Part shown: piece by piece, positions 11,988 through 23,887 of the stretch
Layout: each line of letters starts with the position of its first letter
Position numbering within the stretch: position 1 is the first letter of the stretch
Assembly (NCBI RefSeq): GCF_000247695.1
Contig: NW_004624805.1
Location: 1,489,433 to 1,553,432, forward strand
Reading direction: 5' to 3'
Length of the DNA stretch: 64,000 nt
DNA from: Heterocephalus glaber
Lineage: Eukaryota; Chordata; Mammalia; Rodentia; Bathyergidae
Position numbers and translations under genes: made by a program
Notes under the pieces: model-generated
Databases searched by the model: none
Seen by the model: only the letters and a program-made list of their open reading frames with translations
What the model was told of the DNA's origin: nothing

Positions 11988-12826
11988 GTAAGTGGTTCTA
12001 CCTAGAAGAGAGGAAATAAGACAGCATGTACAGCCAGCGGCCATAGCCACTCATTATCTGTCTGCTTAACTTTTTCTAGACACAAGCTGGACAGAGCTAT
12101 TAATACTGATACATGGCAGTAAATAGGATATTCTACTATTTCAAAACTTTAAGACAGCAAATCACTGCAAGGGAAAGTTGTGCTTAGCCTAAGCCTAGGG
12201 AAATCAAGAGATCATTCAGTGACCCCATTTTCTTTGAATGTGGTGCTCTCTCCTTCCCTGGGCAAAACCAAGTGAATAGAATTAATCACCAGAGAATCAC
12301 CCCATGTCCCCGACAAAGACAAGGTAAAACACCCTTAAGCTGGGGGGGGGGGTCTTATATTAGCTATAACAGTAGTAAGGTAAGTTGATGCAGTATCCTT
12401 AATTTGTTCCTTCAGCAGATATTTCTTGAATACTTCTATGTGCCAGGTATTATACTAGATTCACTGAAATTTCTATGGCTCCTTCCTCTAGAGTCTTTTG
12501 TGTAATGGAAAACAGCCCACAATACAGAACAGAACAAAAATTGACATAGGAAGTAGTTTTATCGAGATATGTGTTCAGATTCAGAAGCTTTAGACTTGAA
12601 TGATTAGACCAGGGACTAGAGGTGACAGCTTGCATTTTGCCATTTTGAATCACTTTCTTTGGATATTACTCTGTAAAGTTTAACTTTGTGTCTCGTATTG
12701 GGGTGGCAAAGTACATTCCTGCTGTAAACAGGATTCGTTCTGAGCAGTTATTGTGATTATACGGTGTATATGAGTCTAACACTGGATGAATGTGTTTCAC
12801 TGATGTTGAATTTTTTCCTTCTACAG
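11988..12826 (+). other. FRMD4A: FRMD4A intron a-b (839 bp)
   Basis: Short intron with GTAAGT donor and TTCTACAG acceptor. It contains a nine- to ten-base G run near 12342 and a stretch at about 12405-12480 (CAGCAGATATTTCTTGAATAC, then TGTGCCAGGTATTATACTAG) typical of an old L2/MIR-type relic. Nothing else is recognised. Confidence 0.85.
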
Positions 12827-12849
12827 GAGGCAAAAGGAGATTTTTCTAG
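12827..12849 (+). CDS. FRMD4A: FRMD4A exon b: 23-bp microexon, FERM F2 lobe
   Basis: Encodes EAKGDFS plus two bases (AG) of the next serine codon, completed by C at 23804. The acceptor is TTTTTTCCTTCTACAG, a strong pyrimidine tract, and the donor is AG|GTAAGT. At 23 bases this is well below the usual minimum for exon definition and lies between introns of 839 and 10954 bases. The residues continue exon a into exon c without a gap, giving the expected FERM sequence QEAKGDFSSNEVVR, so the exon is real. Skipping it would shift the frame (23 is not a multiple of 3). Confidence 0.94.
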
Positions 12850-13029
12850 GTAAGTTTTCAAAAGGGATGCTTTGTTGTGGGGGGGGCGCGGTTAAGAATG
12901 TACTCTGTTGCTTTGTATTAAAAGAAACTACCCTACTACTAATACTATGTGTTAGTGGTGAGTTCTACTCTCAACTTACCCACAGAAGCAATAGAAGAGG
13001 AAGAAAATACAGTGTGATGGCAGTGTCTA

Positions 13030-13400
13030 GAGGTCCCCCAAAGCCTCATGCAGTCCTAGGTGGGGCTTTTTCAGAGGTGGCCAAATCTAGAGTGTGTGAT
13101 GCTGGGATTAAGTGTGTGTGATTACTAAATCAGTCCACTGATTGGTGTGGCACTGCCCTAATCCTGGTGGCCTGGATACAATACAAGGGACAGAGAGAGT
13201 CTTGTCTGGTCTCTTGCTTGCTTGCTGTCTTCTGTTTGCCATGCACTGTTTTCTCCTCTGCGACACCCCTCTGCCACTGCACCCCCGATTATGGACTGAA
13301 ACCTCTATAAACTGGGAGCTAAAAAAGCCTTTCCTCCTTTAACTTTGAGTGTCAGATATTTTGTCTCAGCAACAAGAAAAGTAACTTTGACAGACAGTAA
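13030..13400 (+). mobile_element. LTR relic, ERVL/MaLR-like 3' half
   Basis: The run TATGGACTGAAACCTCTATAAACTGGGAGC, here given only by position (13290-13320), then CCTTTCCTCCTTTAA and TTTTGTCTCAGCAACAAGAA, is characteristic of a rodent LTR family whose polyadenylation region precedes this wording. The 5' limit is uncertain. No internal retroviral sequence is attached, so it is a solo or fragmentary LTR. Confidence 0.6.
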
Positions 13401-14942
13401 TAACAAGACCATTCAGTACCAGAGAAGGACCCTACAGGTTACACTAGGCTGGACTGAGAGTCCGGTGTCGCATGTGGCTGTTGCGCTGAGGTTGGTGGCT
13501 TGCCCAGAGGTCTCCGTGGAGCCTGGAGTCACCCCTGTGGTATAAATGTGGTTACTGACAATGTGGCAGCCCTAACAAATATGTGGACATATTTTTTTTT
13601 ATTCTCTCAATTTATTCCCTGCCCCTCAAAGGACAAAATTCTGTCCTATGGGGAGTTACATTTCATGGAAGTGTTACAGTGTAGATATCCCATTTCACCT
13701 TCCTTTTCAAGACTATAAGGCCAGAGAAAACATAGACAGACCTAACCACCAGAAGCTGGGCACAGCTCCCGTAGCCCTGTGAAGTGATTGCTGACTCTGT
13801 CCTTGCTTCCATGAAGCCTGCCACCGACCACAAGCTGGAGTCGCCTGCAGGACCCTCTCAGAGCCTTCAAAGCACACTGTGGGGCCCCCCCATGGGGTTG
13901 TGGGCTCAAAGACAGACATCACTCAGGGATTCTGCCGTATTCGACTCCTCAGGAAAAGCCCAGGACAGCTCATTCTTTAGGATTAAGCTCTACAGGCAGA
14001 AGGAGAGCACACATGCTCAGGAAAGTGAAACAGGCCTCCCAGTTTAGGGCTCTGGCCCATCACGGGGAAGGTCGAAGATTGGTATCAAAAATAAACACAT
14101 ATCGTACTTCTGCTCCCTCAGCATACTTACATGTTTTGAAAGATTTGGTCTTTAAATGCGCATCACCAAGCCTAAGGCCCGTGTCCTCGGCCAGAAAGTA
14201 AACATTATTTTAAACCCCAAAACGGGTCGGCGAGCTCTTTCTGTAAAGGGCCAGCCGATGCTGTGGGTTTTGCAGACGGCAGGGTCTCCGTGGCAGGCAG
14301 GCAGCTTGTCGGAAGTGCAGAGCTGCCTCGGATGGCGGTGAGCAGATAGTGTGCTGTGTTGTAAGGAAACTTTAGTCAGGGCCATGCCACGGAACCCTGA
14401 ATGGTGCATACATTCTCATGTGTCATGAAATAACCTCCTCCTCCTCCTCTTTGTCCTCCTCCACTAAAGAGTGCACAGGCCGTACAACAAGCAGGGGTTG
14501 CTGCTTGCTGAGCCTGGTCCAAGTACAGTCCCGTCACTCAGCTCCTTTGCAACGTTTGCCTGAGGAGACCTCCAGGCCTCCTTTGCTGAGGTTTCCTAAA
14601 CCCTCAGTAGGAAGCAGGGGTCATTGATAAACATGGGCTATAATGAGCCTTCGCTGGAGACCTTGAAGGTGGTAGGTGAGAGTTCCCGTTTACTGAATTC
14701 TCTGAGTCAATCGCTTTTGGGTTGTAGAATCTGAAGTTTGTTTATTTTGCTATTTTCTTATGACCTTAACTTGGTAGTGGAATGTGGGTTAAGTCCATGT
14801 CTACTTACAGAAATGTCTGAAGTCCTGTGAAAAACTGCTTAAAAACCACAAATCCAGTGGCTCTTGGTGTCTCGACTACTTACTCTGAAGATACTCTTGC
14901 GTTTTCCAGCTCTGAACTCCGCCATGAACATTATTTCTTTTT

Positions 14943-15022
14943 TTTTTTGGTACCGGGGATCCACCTCAGGACCTTGTGCTTTTGAGGCAGGTGGCAGAAT
15001 CACTGAACTAAATCCCCGGCCC
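14943..15022 (-). mobile_element. ID SINE, antisense, with 16-base target-site duplication
   Basis: Poly-T, GGTACCGGGGATCCACC, then ACTGAACTAAATCCCCGGCC: an ID element in reverse. AACATTATTTCTTTTT is present at 14927-14942 and 15023-15038, a perfect duplication whose right part merges with the poly-T. Confidence 0.92.
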
Positions 15023-18000
15023 AACATTATTTCTTTTTGAGAGCAACTGGCAGGGTGGAATGCAAAGTGGGAATGGCCTCACCTGGCCTCCAGGTCATGG
15101 GAATGTGGCCACACGGGTTGCCAGTGAGGCAGAAGTGCAGGGCTGGCCCGGGTGGTCGTGCCTGGCCCCCAGTGCGCTTGTGAAATGCCAGCTTGTCCTG
15201 GTGGCAGTGGCTCATTAGTCAGAGGGGCCTTCCGGTAGTTTGTGTGCAGCTGCAGCTGTCGGGGTGGGGAAGGTCGGCACTGCAGCCAAAGGTTAGTTTA
15301 TCTTATCACATAAAAGCTGCACCACGAAGGTGGGCTGCTCTGTTCCATGGGGTCCCTGGTCCACACCCGCTTTCTGGAGCAGCCATGGTTCATAAAACTC
15401 CCTTCAGAAGTCCAGGACAAATAGTGCTTGAGTGGCCTGGAGTTTAGGACTGTGATAAGTAATTTTAAATTCCCTGTGTGTATCTCTTCCCATCTGCATC
15501 TGGGAAGACCCCAAAACATGAAAGCTGACCACATCTGGCATGGTGGCGGAACATTATGTATTTTACATGGCTCATTTTCGTAATTTAGTTTTACAGAACG
15601 TGAGTTTTGCTGTTAGTCATTAATGTGTGACTCTACAGTCTTAATTACACGTAACTAATTGGTTTTGGCTTGGACTGGACCCTGTAAATACAGTGTTTCC
15701 CAAACAGCATCCATAAAGTACAGTGTCAGCTTGGAAATACAGTCTTGAGGAAGGCTTTTATATATAAAACACAGGATCCAGGACCTAATTCTAAGAAATG
15801 TAGAAATCTAGAAGGTCAAATAACATTTTAAATGAATGGTGGCAAAGTAATTCTTCCAGAGCCTAGGAGGGTCTTAAATCTCTAACTTCCAAAAATATAA
15901 TTTTCACAAGCTGCTGTTATTTATATATTCAAGTTTCAGTGACTGTGTACAGGCTAGACTTGTGTGGAGTGGTATTAAGAACCTGCAAATTGCTGGTGCA
16001 ATTTCCTTGAAGCACAAAGGAAAAGGCTGTTTTTACAAATAAGAGAAGTTGAAAGTGCTAGTGGGCTGCACCAGAAAAAGAACTGTATAAAGACAACCTA
16101 GAATGTAGTCACGGGCTTTTTTGGTCTTTCTTCTTCTGCCCTTTCATTTGCTCAGCAGATCCTGAAGGCTTATTCTCACGTAACTCTTCTCTCCGTTAGT
16201 GGAAATGCTCGCCTCTTGTCTTATTAAACTTCACAGTGAAACACTGGGTTTAGCCTTGCTGGAGGAAAATGATGGAGGCATGGACAGATAAGTGGCGGTG
16301 TGTGTGACAGGAAGAAATACGGGCCGTGCACGTTCAGACCCTGACACAGAGTGGACAAGTGTGTAGAGATTGAAGGGTTAGGAAAGAGTCTTATCTAAAA
16401 ATAATGTTTTCTCTCTTGTATTATTTTCCGCAGCACAGCATGGGTAATCTTGTTTCATTTCCTTGTGTGTGTGTGTGTGTTAAACATTTTATTTAAAAAC
16501 TCTCATGTCTGTCAACATTCAGGAAATCAGCAGAGTTGGCACTTATGTTTAAAAACAATTGAACAGCCTCAGAGCTGTGAATCAAGGCGGCTGTAGGAGC
16601 AAATAGTACGCGAAGACGGGAGAACAAAGTCTAAAAGCAGAAAGTTCGCGTTTGGTCACCACTGCTAACCATTAGTCAACCAGTGACATTGCCTGCGAAT
16701 CCTACGAGCTGTGTTCATCACAAATGCTGCAGTGTGCTTGGGGCTAATCACTGACTTTTTAATTATAAACTTTAAAAAAAAAACTTGAGTCATTATAGAA
16801 AAATACTCGTTCTCTTCCTTACAGAAATCAGTACAGTGAACTCCATTTAATCAACCGACATCCACATTTTCTAATTATATTAGAAATTACTTACATTCTA
16901 ACAATTAAATTGTATTCTAATTAAACTTAATGGGCTTATTACTGCACTGTGCTAAGTGGGGTGTGTTAGGTCCAAGAACTTGAGTTTTAGTTTTTTCTCC
17001 TAAAGGGAACTTCCCTGAAACCCTATTAACCAACTTCCTTACCCTGGTCTTCAGAATCTCCTCACACATAGCCTGATCAGCTCCAATCAGTGAGACACGA
17101 ATTTAAAATAATCATAATAATTTTGCAAAATTGAAATATTAGTTTTATGCTAAACATTGCAAATCATTAATGTCCAAATCACACTGCCCTTGATATAAAG
17201 AATCATCCATGCATTAGTAGGACCAGTAAAGGCCACCTGAATTTTTCAACAAGATTCATTGAAACCAGATCAGTGAAGTGCTGTTGCTCTGGGCTGTCTC
17301 CCGGGACCTGGAAATAGCTCCGTCGCAGAGGACGAGGTGTAACCACTAAAGCAGGATTCTCCCAGCGTGGGATTATTAAGACCAGGGAGCCAGCCGCCTG
17401 GAAAGGACTGATGTTAAGGAACCCCATGTGACCAGCCTGGGTTCCGTGCATCTGCAGGCCTGCCGTTCCAAATGAGCATAGCGACCCAAAGAGAAGGGAA
17501 CTTTTCAGTGATACTCAGGGTCAGTTTATATGACATCTGCGCAGAATTAAATGCTAGCCTGTCTGGGGGGTATTAGCTTATCAGAATTCAGCGATCAGTT
17601 AGAACTCTTACTTTGTCCCCAAGATGTCCCTTAGAATCCTGCAGGGTTTTTTTCTTAATCCTGCTTTTACAAGCAGAGCAATGCATTACTCAGTCAATAG
17701 AAACAAACAGCAGTCTTCATCAGCAAGAGAAATTGATTTTCATCTCCATGTTAGAAGACAAATTGGAGTATCTATTTGTGCTGAAAAATTCCCGTTAACT
17801 TCCTAAGGCCACACATTCCTAGGTCCCTGGGAGAGCAATTAGAAGTAAAAAGCTTAAAGAGGTTTCAATATTTTATCTTCTGTAAACTGTGGCACTGTGT
17901 AGTCAGCAGTCTGGAAAGAAAGAAACTTTTTTCTTAAAAAAAAGTTTCCTCTTGATTTTTTTCCTTTTCAAAAAAATCTGGTCTGGCTTTTTTAAAAGCA

Positions 18001-20630
18001 CATTTGTAAATTAAAGTAAACTAAAGCTGGCTTTCTGGTGTATGAAAATTCCAGGTTTATAAGTCTTTTTGGTCAGGCCAGAGGATGCAGTCACAGGTTA
18101 GAGCAAGAATTTTCTTTCATTTTGGATTTTCCTTGTCATCTTTTTAAAAATTGATTTTCTCCCTCTTGGAAATGACAAGTATTTAGCATTGTTCCAAAAT
18201 TTCTCCTACCCAGTTGGAGGGGGAATAGCAACCACAGTAAGGAAAAGTGAAATCCCACTTGGCTAATGAGGTATATAATCCAGAAAGCAAGAAATTTAAA
18301 AGATGGACAGCAAAAGAAGACAAAGAGCTAGTTTTCTTCTAAGACACTTTGTTTTTGGTACTGTAAACACTTGTCTCAATTGCTGTGGTTAAAAAGATAA
18401 CAAAGTTATTTTCTCGCCCAATGACAGTTCGCAGTGAAGTGATTAATTGAAAGCAGCAGTCCGTAAAATCCCAATCCCAGTCACTGGTCTATCAATAGCA
18501 ATACTTTGTACCCACAGGGGTAGTTCTGCTAAAACAAGTCTAAGCAAGCTCAGTTTAAGTCAGTATTAGTCATTGTGATCACTGGGTATGTTTTCCTACC
18601 ATTGTTTAGGTGCCACTGGAGAGAATACAGCTGTCACAGATCACACACTGAGAAAGATACATTTGCTGAGACTATGTGATAATTGGTGAAAAATAGTTTG
18701 TGGGGAGCAGTTAACATTTGGAGCAGAACATCCATAATCTGCCAGTGTGTGTCACACTTCAACTTGCAGGTTTCCCTATCAAAACCTTCCTAGGAAAAGT
18801 GTTACGTGTTAAATTTGAAATACACCTATCAACCCAAAGAAGACATTTTTGTGGGAAGAAATGAAATTAATATACTTTTCATGTGTTGATTTATTTTTTC
18901 AAAGAGAAGCAGCAAGTGGGGTGTGTGAGGTTTTCCTGTGATTTAGGAAGGACCTTGGGGGCCATGGGTGACCCAGAAGCAGCTGGGATCTTTCATGCCA
19001 GCGACAGCTAAAAGGAACAAAGTCTGTGGACGTTTGAAGCACAGTGTTCTCATGGAAAAGTTACAAATTGTTAAGAAAGCTTCATTTTGTGAACAAAAGT
19101 TCGTTTGACTGAGCTCTCAAGTGTGTAATTCACATTTTTGAAGAATTAAAAAGCATTCAGATAAGGTTTTTTCCAGGGTGATATTCTTCAAATCCTACGA
19201 GAACTGTAAAAGTATAAAGTAAGGAGGAAATGTTGTATTATGACAGCTTATCTCTTTTTTTAAGCACTTATTTAATCTCAGCATTATATTTGAGTGAATT
19301 CTGTGAATAGCAGAAAGGTTCATTCATGGTTATGTCAGTTTTTCAGAGCTGAGAGTCCCAAGCTAAAGGGCAACATTGTAGAAAATTAACCAGTTTTTTC
19401 TCAAGCTATTTGAATAAAAATTATTTTCCTGAAATCATGGACTTAAGAAACAATTCTTAAAACTTGTGTTGAATTTTGCACATTTCCAGTTAAATTAGAA
19501 ATTCACAAAATTTCCTTTCACTCTAAGAAAACCAGACTCACTAATCTAGAAAGAAATCTTTACACGTACACTTGAACAATCAGCAACCGAAATACTCAGA
19601 ACCCTAAATGGGTTTGTAACTTTGCCCCTCTGTAAGTTGGCAAACCAACAAGACTTATTTGTCCCTGACATAGCCCAGAGTCCAGAATCCTGTACTGGAG
19701 CAAAACAAAACAACTCTGAGTGACCCCAGGTGCTTCCGTGTGTCTTCAGCTGTTAAATGCAACAGCAGAAGTTCCACAGACACACGGATACGGTCCCGGG
19801 GCTGGACAACCCCGCAACAGGGGAGCCCTGGGGCTCCCGAGCCCTCACCTGCCCCTGGGAAGCGTGGAAGGGGAGGCAGTGCTCTGGATGCGGGTGCAAG
19901 TGGGCGAAGTGTAGGTCAAACATTGCCTCAGATAGGAAGGTTAGCTCTTCCACCAAAGGAGGCTAAGAAAAGTTTGCTGAAGCTTTCTGAATTTTGGAAC
20001 TGTGGGCGAGGGATGGGGACCTACTCTCATATACGTAGGAGCTGCCTTTCCCTGGAGAAATTTTCCTCTGAGAAACCTTTGAGAATACGGAAGAGTTAGT
20101 CTGGAGTAGTAAGTGCATCAGCGACTCTGAGTTTCATCCTATTCCCTTATGTTACCTTCGTACAATTTTCTGGATTTAGTACTCGCTTGTTTTTATGCCA
20201 TGTGGGTGAAACCAGCTGGCTTCAGGAAGAATTTTTCAACCCTAAGCATGTTCTCTTGGCCCCAGATTTCTCCTACAAATTCCAGACATCGCACTTGACT
20301 GGAAGGGGAGTTCCTGAATAGGTTACTTCCTAATATTTGAAAGGCCAGCACATTGTGGCCTTTGCTAGTCATGTTCTCAAGTTTAATTTTGGCCTCCTTC
20401 AGGTGTGTGGCTTGGTTGAATTTGGTTTTGTTCATCGTGGCAAACTGGCCGTTGATGGATTGCTGAAGTCTGTTTTCCCCGTAGCTCCATCCCATCACCT
20501 CGTGTGGTCGGCAGGAGGAGGCAGATCTACCCTCTCAGCCACGCGCCCCTCCCGCCCCGTGAAAACTGCCGGAACACTGATGCACCACTTCCCGTGCTAC
20601 CAACATTAATAGCTACCAAAAAATTATTAT

Positions 20631-20775
20631 GCCGGGTGTAGTGGCTCATGCCTGTGATCCCAGGCTTCAGGAGGCTGAGGCAGGAGGATCACTGTGAGTT
20701 TGAGGCCAGCCTGGGCTACATAGTGAGTTCAAGGCCAGCCTGAAGTGCATAGTGATACCCTGTCTCAAACAGAAA
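20631..20775 (+). mobile_element. B1 SINE, full length
   Basis: Begins GCCGGGTGTAGTGGCTCATG and contains the Pol III boxes of 7SL origin and two near-copies of GAGTTTGAGGCCAGCCTGGG / GAGTTCAAGGCCAGCC. That internal tandem duplication defines rodent B1. It ends TACCCTGTCTCAAACAGAAA. Confidence 0.93.
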
Positions 20776-20825
20776 AGTTATTTTTTGTGGTCCAGGAACC
20801 CTAGCACTGAGCTTTTTAAAGTGTT

Positions 20826-20892
20826 TTATTTTGAGACAGGGTCTCACCAAGTTATCAAACTCAAGATCCTTCTGCACCACCACACCTGGCTT
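20826..20892 (-). mobile_element. B1 fragment, antisense
   Basis: TTTTGAGACAGGGTCTCACC followed by CCACCACACCTGGC is the reverse complement of the two ends of a B1 with the middle deleted. Confidence 0.75.
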
Positions 20893-22209
20893 ATACCTAA
20901 ATATTTTAAATAACATCTGGTCAATATAAACAAAATAAGAAACTGACTTTTCTTCTTGGTTTAGCAAGTGGTTCTCAGAAAGCAAGACCTTTTTGCTTTG
21001 TTTCTAAAAATAGGACATGACGGTGATGAACTTCACTCGGGTGTGTTGTAAATGGGTGCTGGGCTCTGGGAAACCATCAGAGCAGAAGTCAGAGTGGGAA
21101 GCTGGAGGCTGCAGCCTTGTGAGTCCTGGAGGTGGAGTGTTCACCTCTCCCACTGGGCAGCCTTCTGGCTCCAGCGACGGGGTTTGGCTGGTGGACAGGA
21201 ATAGACGCCTCCAGGTCCCTGCAGTGTTTGCAAACAGCAGGGAGACGACGAGAACACTGCTGCAGACTTGTGGGGAAGAGACGGGAGCCTGGATCCCTTC
21301 CAGGATGTAATGGATTTGGATGGGCTTCACAGCCTAGTGATTTCTCTTTGTATTTTTTGTGTAACCTTGTGCTGTTGGAGAGCCCCAGAATAACTGCAAG
21401 CTTCAGCAAGGAAGTCAAGCATGTGGCTGTCATCAGGGAACTTGTTTGCCAACAAATGGGCTTTGGTGGGTAAAAGGATCTCTTCCTCCTTTAGTTCCTT
21501 CCTTCTCTAAGTGCACTTACTAAATGCACTTTAGACGTGATGTGGGGGTACACCCAAATGGAAGTTTCAGCTTGGTGACAGAGAGAGCTCCTAACTGCTT
21601 TTCTTGGTTTCAACCCACGAACGTGTGTCCAGTAAAAGTGTCTTTCGTACTGATGATCTGTGAACCAAATCCCTGTGTCAGTGGGGAGCACAGCGGGCTC
21701 GAGAGTGTTCGGCAAACTGGGTATTTGCTTCCACTGTGCCTCACTAGGATACGGGGAATTCCTAGTCATACTTGAAAACTGAGCTTTCCTAAGCATCAGG
21801 AGCTCGCTGTGTGAAAACTCCAGGGACTGTTCACTGCCCACTGGAGCAGCCTGAACCCTCTCAGCCTGGCACTGAAGGGCCTCGAAATTCTGGGCCCAAC
21901 CTGCCTTTTCAGCCTGACTGTCCCCCGCTTCAGATGCATCTCGTCAGTTCTAAGACCTCCGTGATTCGTCCTGAGTTCGCCTGAGGAGAAACATAAGGAT
22001 CCTATCCTTTTCTTCCTGCGAAGTCTCCCCCAAAGCCTGCTGCTGCTTCGGAGCCTCCACGACCCTTTGTCTCCTCTGAACTTTCACATTTGTTTGGATC
22101 GACACAGTCAAACACTACCCCGACAGTTATCTTTGTGTGTGCAGCTATCGCTTACTCCCCAGCTAAACTCTGAGCACCTTTTGGATAAGAACTATTTCAC
22201 ATCACTTTT

Positions 22210-22410
22210 TTATTAGTAGTCCTGGGGATTGAACTCAGAGCCTTGCACATGCTAGGCAAGTGCTCTACCACTGAGCTCCACTCCCAGCACTTTTTAAAAC
22301 TTTACTTTGATAGAGCATCTCACCAAGTTGCTCAGGCTGGTCTTGAACTTGTGTTCTGCCCCAGCCTGGTGAGTAGCTGGGATCACAGCGTGAGCCTCTG
22401 CACCAACCCT
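22210..22410 (-). mobile_element. B1-dID SINE, antisense
   Basis: An ID-like right monomer in reverse (TGGGGATTGAACTCAGAGCC, then GCTCTACCACTGAGCT) is followed by reverse B1 (GCATCTCACCAAGTTGCTC, then GAGTAGCTGGGATCACAG). A possible 10-base duplication is CATCACTTTT at 22200 and CGTCACTTTT at 22411. Confidence 0.85.
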
Positions 22411-23803
22411 CGTCACTTTTCAGATCCTCCATGGTGCTCGCCGCACACCAGTGTACACCACAAATACCTTGCTGATTACTGGGTGCCATTTCCTCGCCTG
22501 GCCACTTAGATGGTAACGGTCCAAGTAATTGCATACTCTGAGTTAAACAATCCCAAGTTGAGCTTGTTCCTCCAGTCGGTTGTTCAAAGCTGGGACAAAC
22601 ATCCTTGTCCTTGTTCTTAGTTGCATTTGAACAATCCCCTGTCTGGGAACAGCTACAGTGTTACCGAGCATCCACGTGATTCTGTCACCGCCTCAGCGAG
22701 CTCCGAGTTGGCTTGGTGCTTCCCAGGGGCCGGTGACATCCAGAGGTGGAGCTGCTGGCCCCATCATTGTCGGCGATCATCTCCACTGAGGACACAGGAA
22801 GTGGGGATCCTCTGGTCAGCAGTGTGGCGTTGGGGAATTTGCTGTCCAAAATTCCCGGGAGCACCTGTCTGTGCTTGGAGTGTTCCTTCCTTCACATTCA
22901 TCTGTTGATGTTCTACCTCCCTGCTTTTCTGGACAGCACTGCTCTGCGTCCTGGTAGCCAATATTTGCCTTGCTTTGTATGAACAACACAAAAGCTGCCA
23001 AGAGCTCAGGTGAGAGCCGCGGGTCAAACGCCGGGCTCCATGAAATGAGCCTGGGAGCCCCGCTGAGGTGTCGAGGCGTTCGGGACGCCAGTGTGGGGGA
23101 TCCTTTCAGTACAGAAGCGTCCCCTCGAGGCAGTGAGTGGGTGCCAAGCACAGACAGTGCCGCACCAAGGAAGGGAGTGAGGGTCGCCTGCGGAGTGTGG
23201 GGTGGTGTTCAGCATGTGAAGAAGTTTGGCTAGACCAGGGGAGTCCAGTGTGTCTTCCGAGCTGAGCACACAGGTCTGGGGAAAAAGACACTGAGTCCAG
23301 GACCAGATGCGTAAGATCGCCCGACTCCACGCTTTCGGAGTAGTTTCCAGACCTTGTCAAAAGCAAAGGCTATTTATTTATCATATTTCAGCAGACACTT
23401 TTCAGCATGTGGTCAACCTATGCCAAGAAGACTACCACCGTGTGTGTATTGGCGAGGCAAACACTCCGGGAGGAAGCGGTGCCATTGTCCATTCTTAGAG
23501 TCCTGTGAGCCCAGCTTCAGAGCCCTGGGGAGTTTCTCCTGGGACCCTCCCCATGGGGACTGAGCAGAGGGGACCTGGGGGACCCTCCCCGTTAGGGACT
23601 GGAGCCCTCTGAGCATTCTGCCCTGGTTCCCTCAGGTCCTTCCCATCTGTATGAAGTAAATGAATGAAGGAAAGTGGCCCTTCCTCCTACCACTCTCCGG
23701 TAAACGGGACCAGATGTGGGCTCTCTGACCTGGCAGCGGTCGGGTCTCATCAGCAGCCCAGCAGTTTTCTCAGAGTGAGCTTTCCTGGCCTTCTCTCTTT
23801 CAG

Positions 23804-23887
23804 CAATGAGGTCGTGAGGAGTGACCTGAAGAAGCTGCCAGCCCTGCCCACCCAAGCCCTGAAGGAGCACCCCTCCCTGGCCTACTG
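23804..23887 (+). CDS. FRMD4A: FRMD4A exon c: FERM F2 lobe (84 bp)
   Basis: Completes the serine codon begun by the microexon, then encodes NEVVRSDLKKLPALPTQALK and EHPSLAY, ending in TG of the next cysteine codon (phase 2 in, 2 out). The acceptor is CTTCTCTCTTTCAG, the donor TG|GTAAGA. The LPALPTQALKEHPSLAYCEDRV segment links helices of the F2 lobe. Frame continuity with exons b and d is exact. Confidence 0.95.

Larger units (their letters stand above)
12850..23803 (+). other. FRMD4A: FRMD4A intron b-c (10954 bp)
   Basis: Starts GTAAGT and ends with the TTCTCTCTTTCAG acceptor. It contains an LTR relic (13030-13400), a (CTC)-rich patch near 14432-14464, an ID SINE (14943), B1 elements (20631, 20826) and a B1-dID (22210). 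From about 15040 to 20630 I see no SINE, LINE or LTR; that part is AT-rich and unassigned. 22420-23800 also holds nothing recognisable. Confidence 0.85.

Noticed and set aside
20631..20775. 7SL RNA gene
   Set aside because: Length and the internal tandem duplication are those of a B1 SINE, not the 300-base 7SL RNA.
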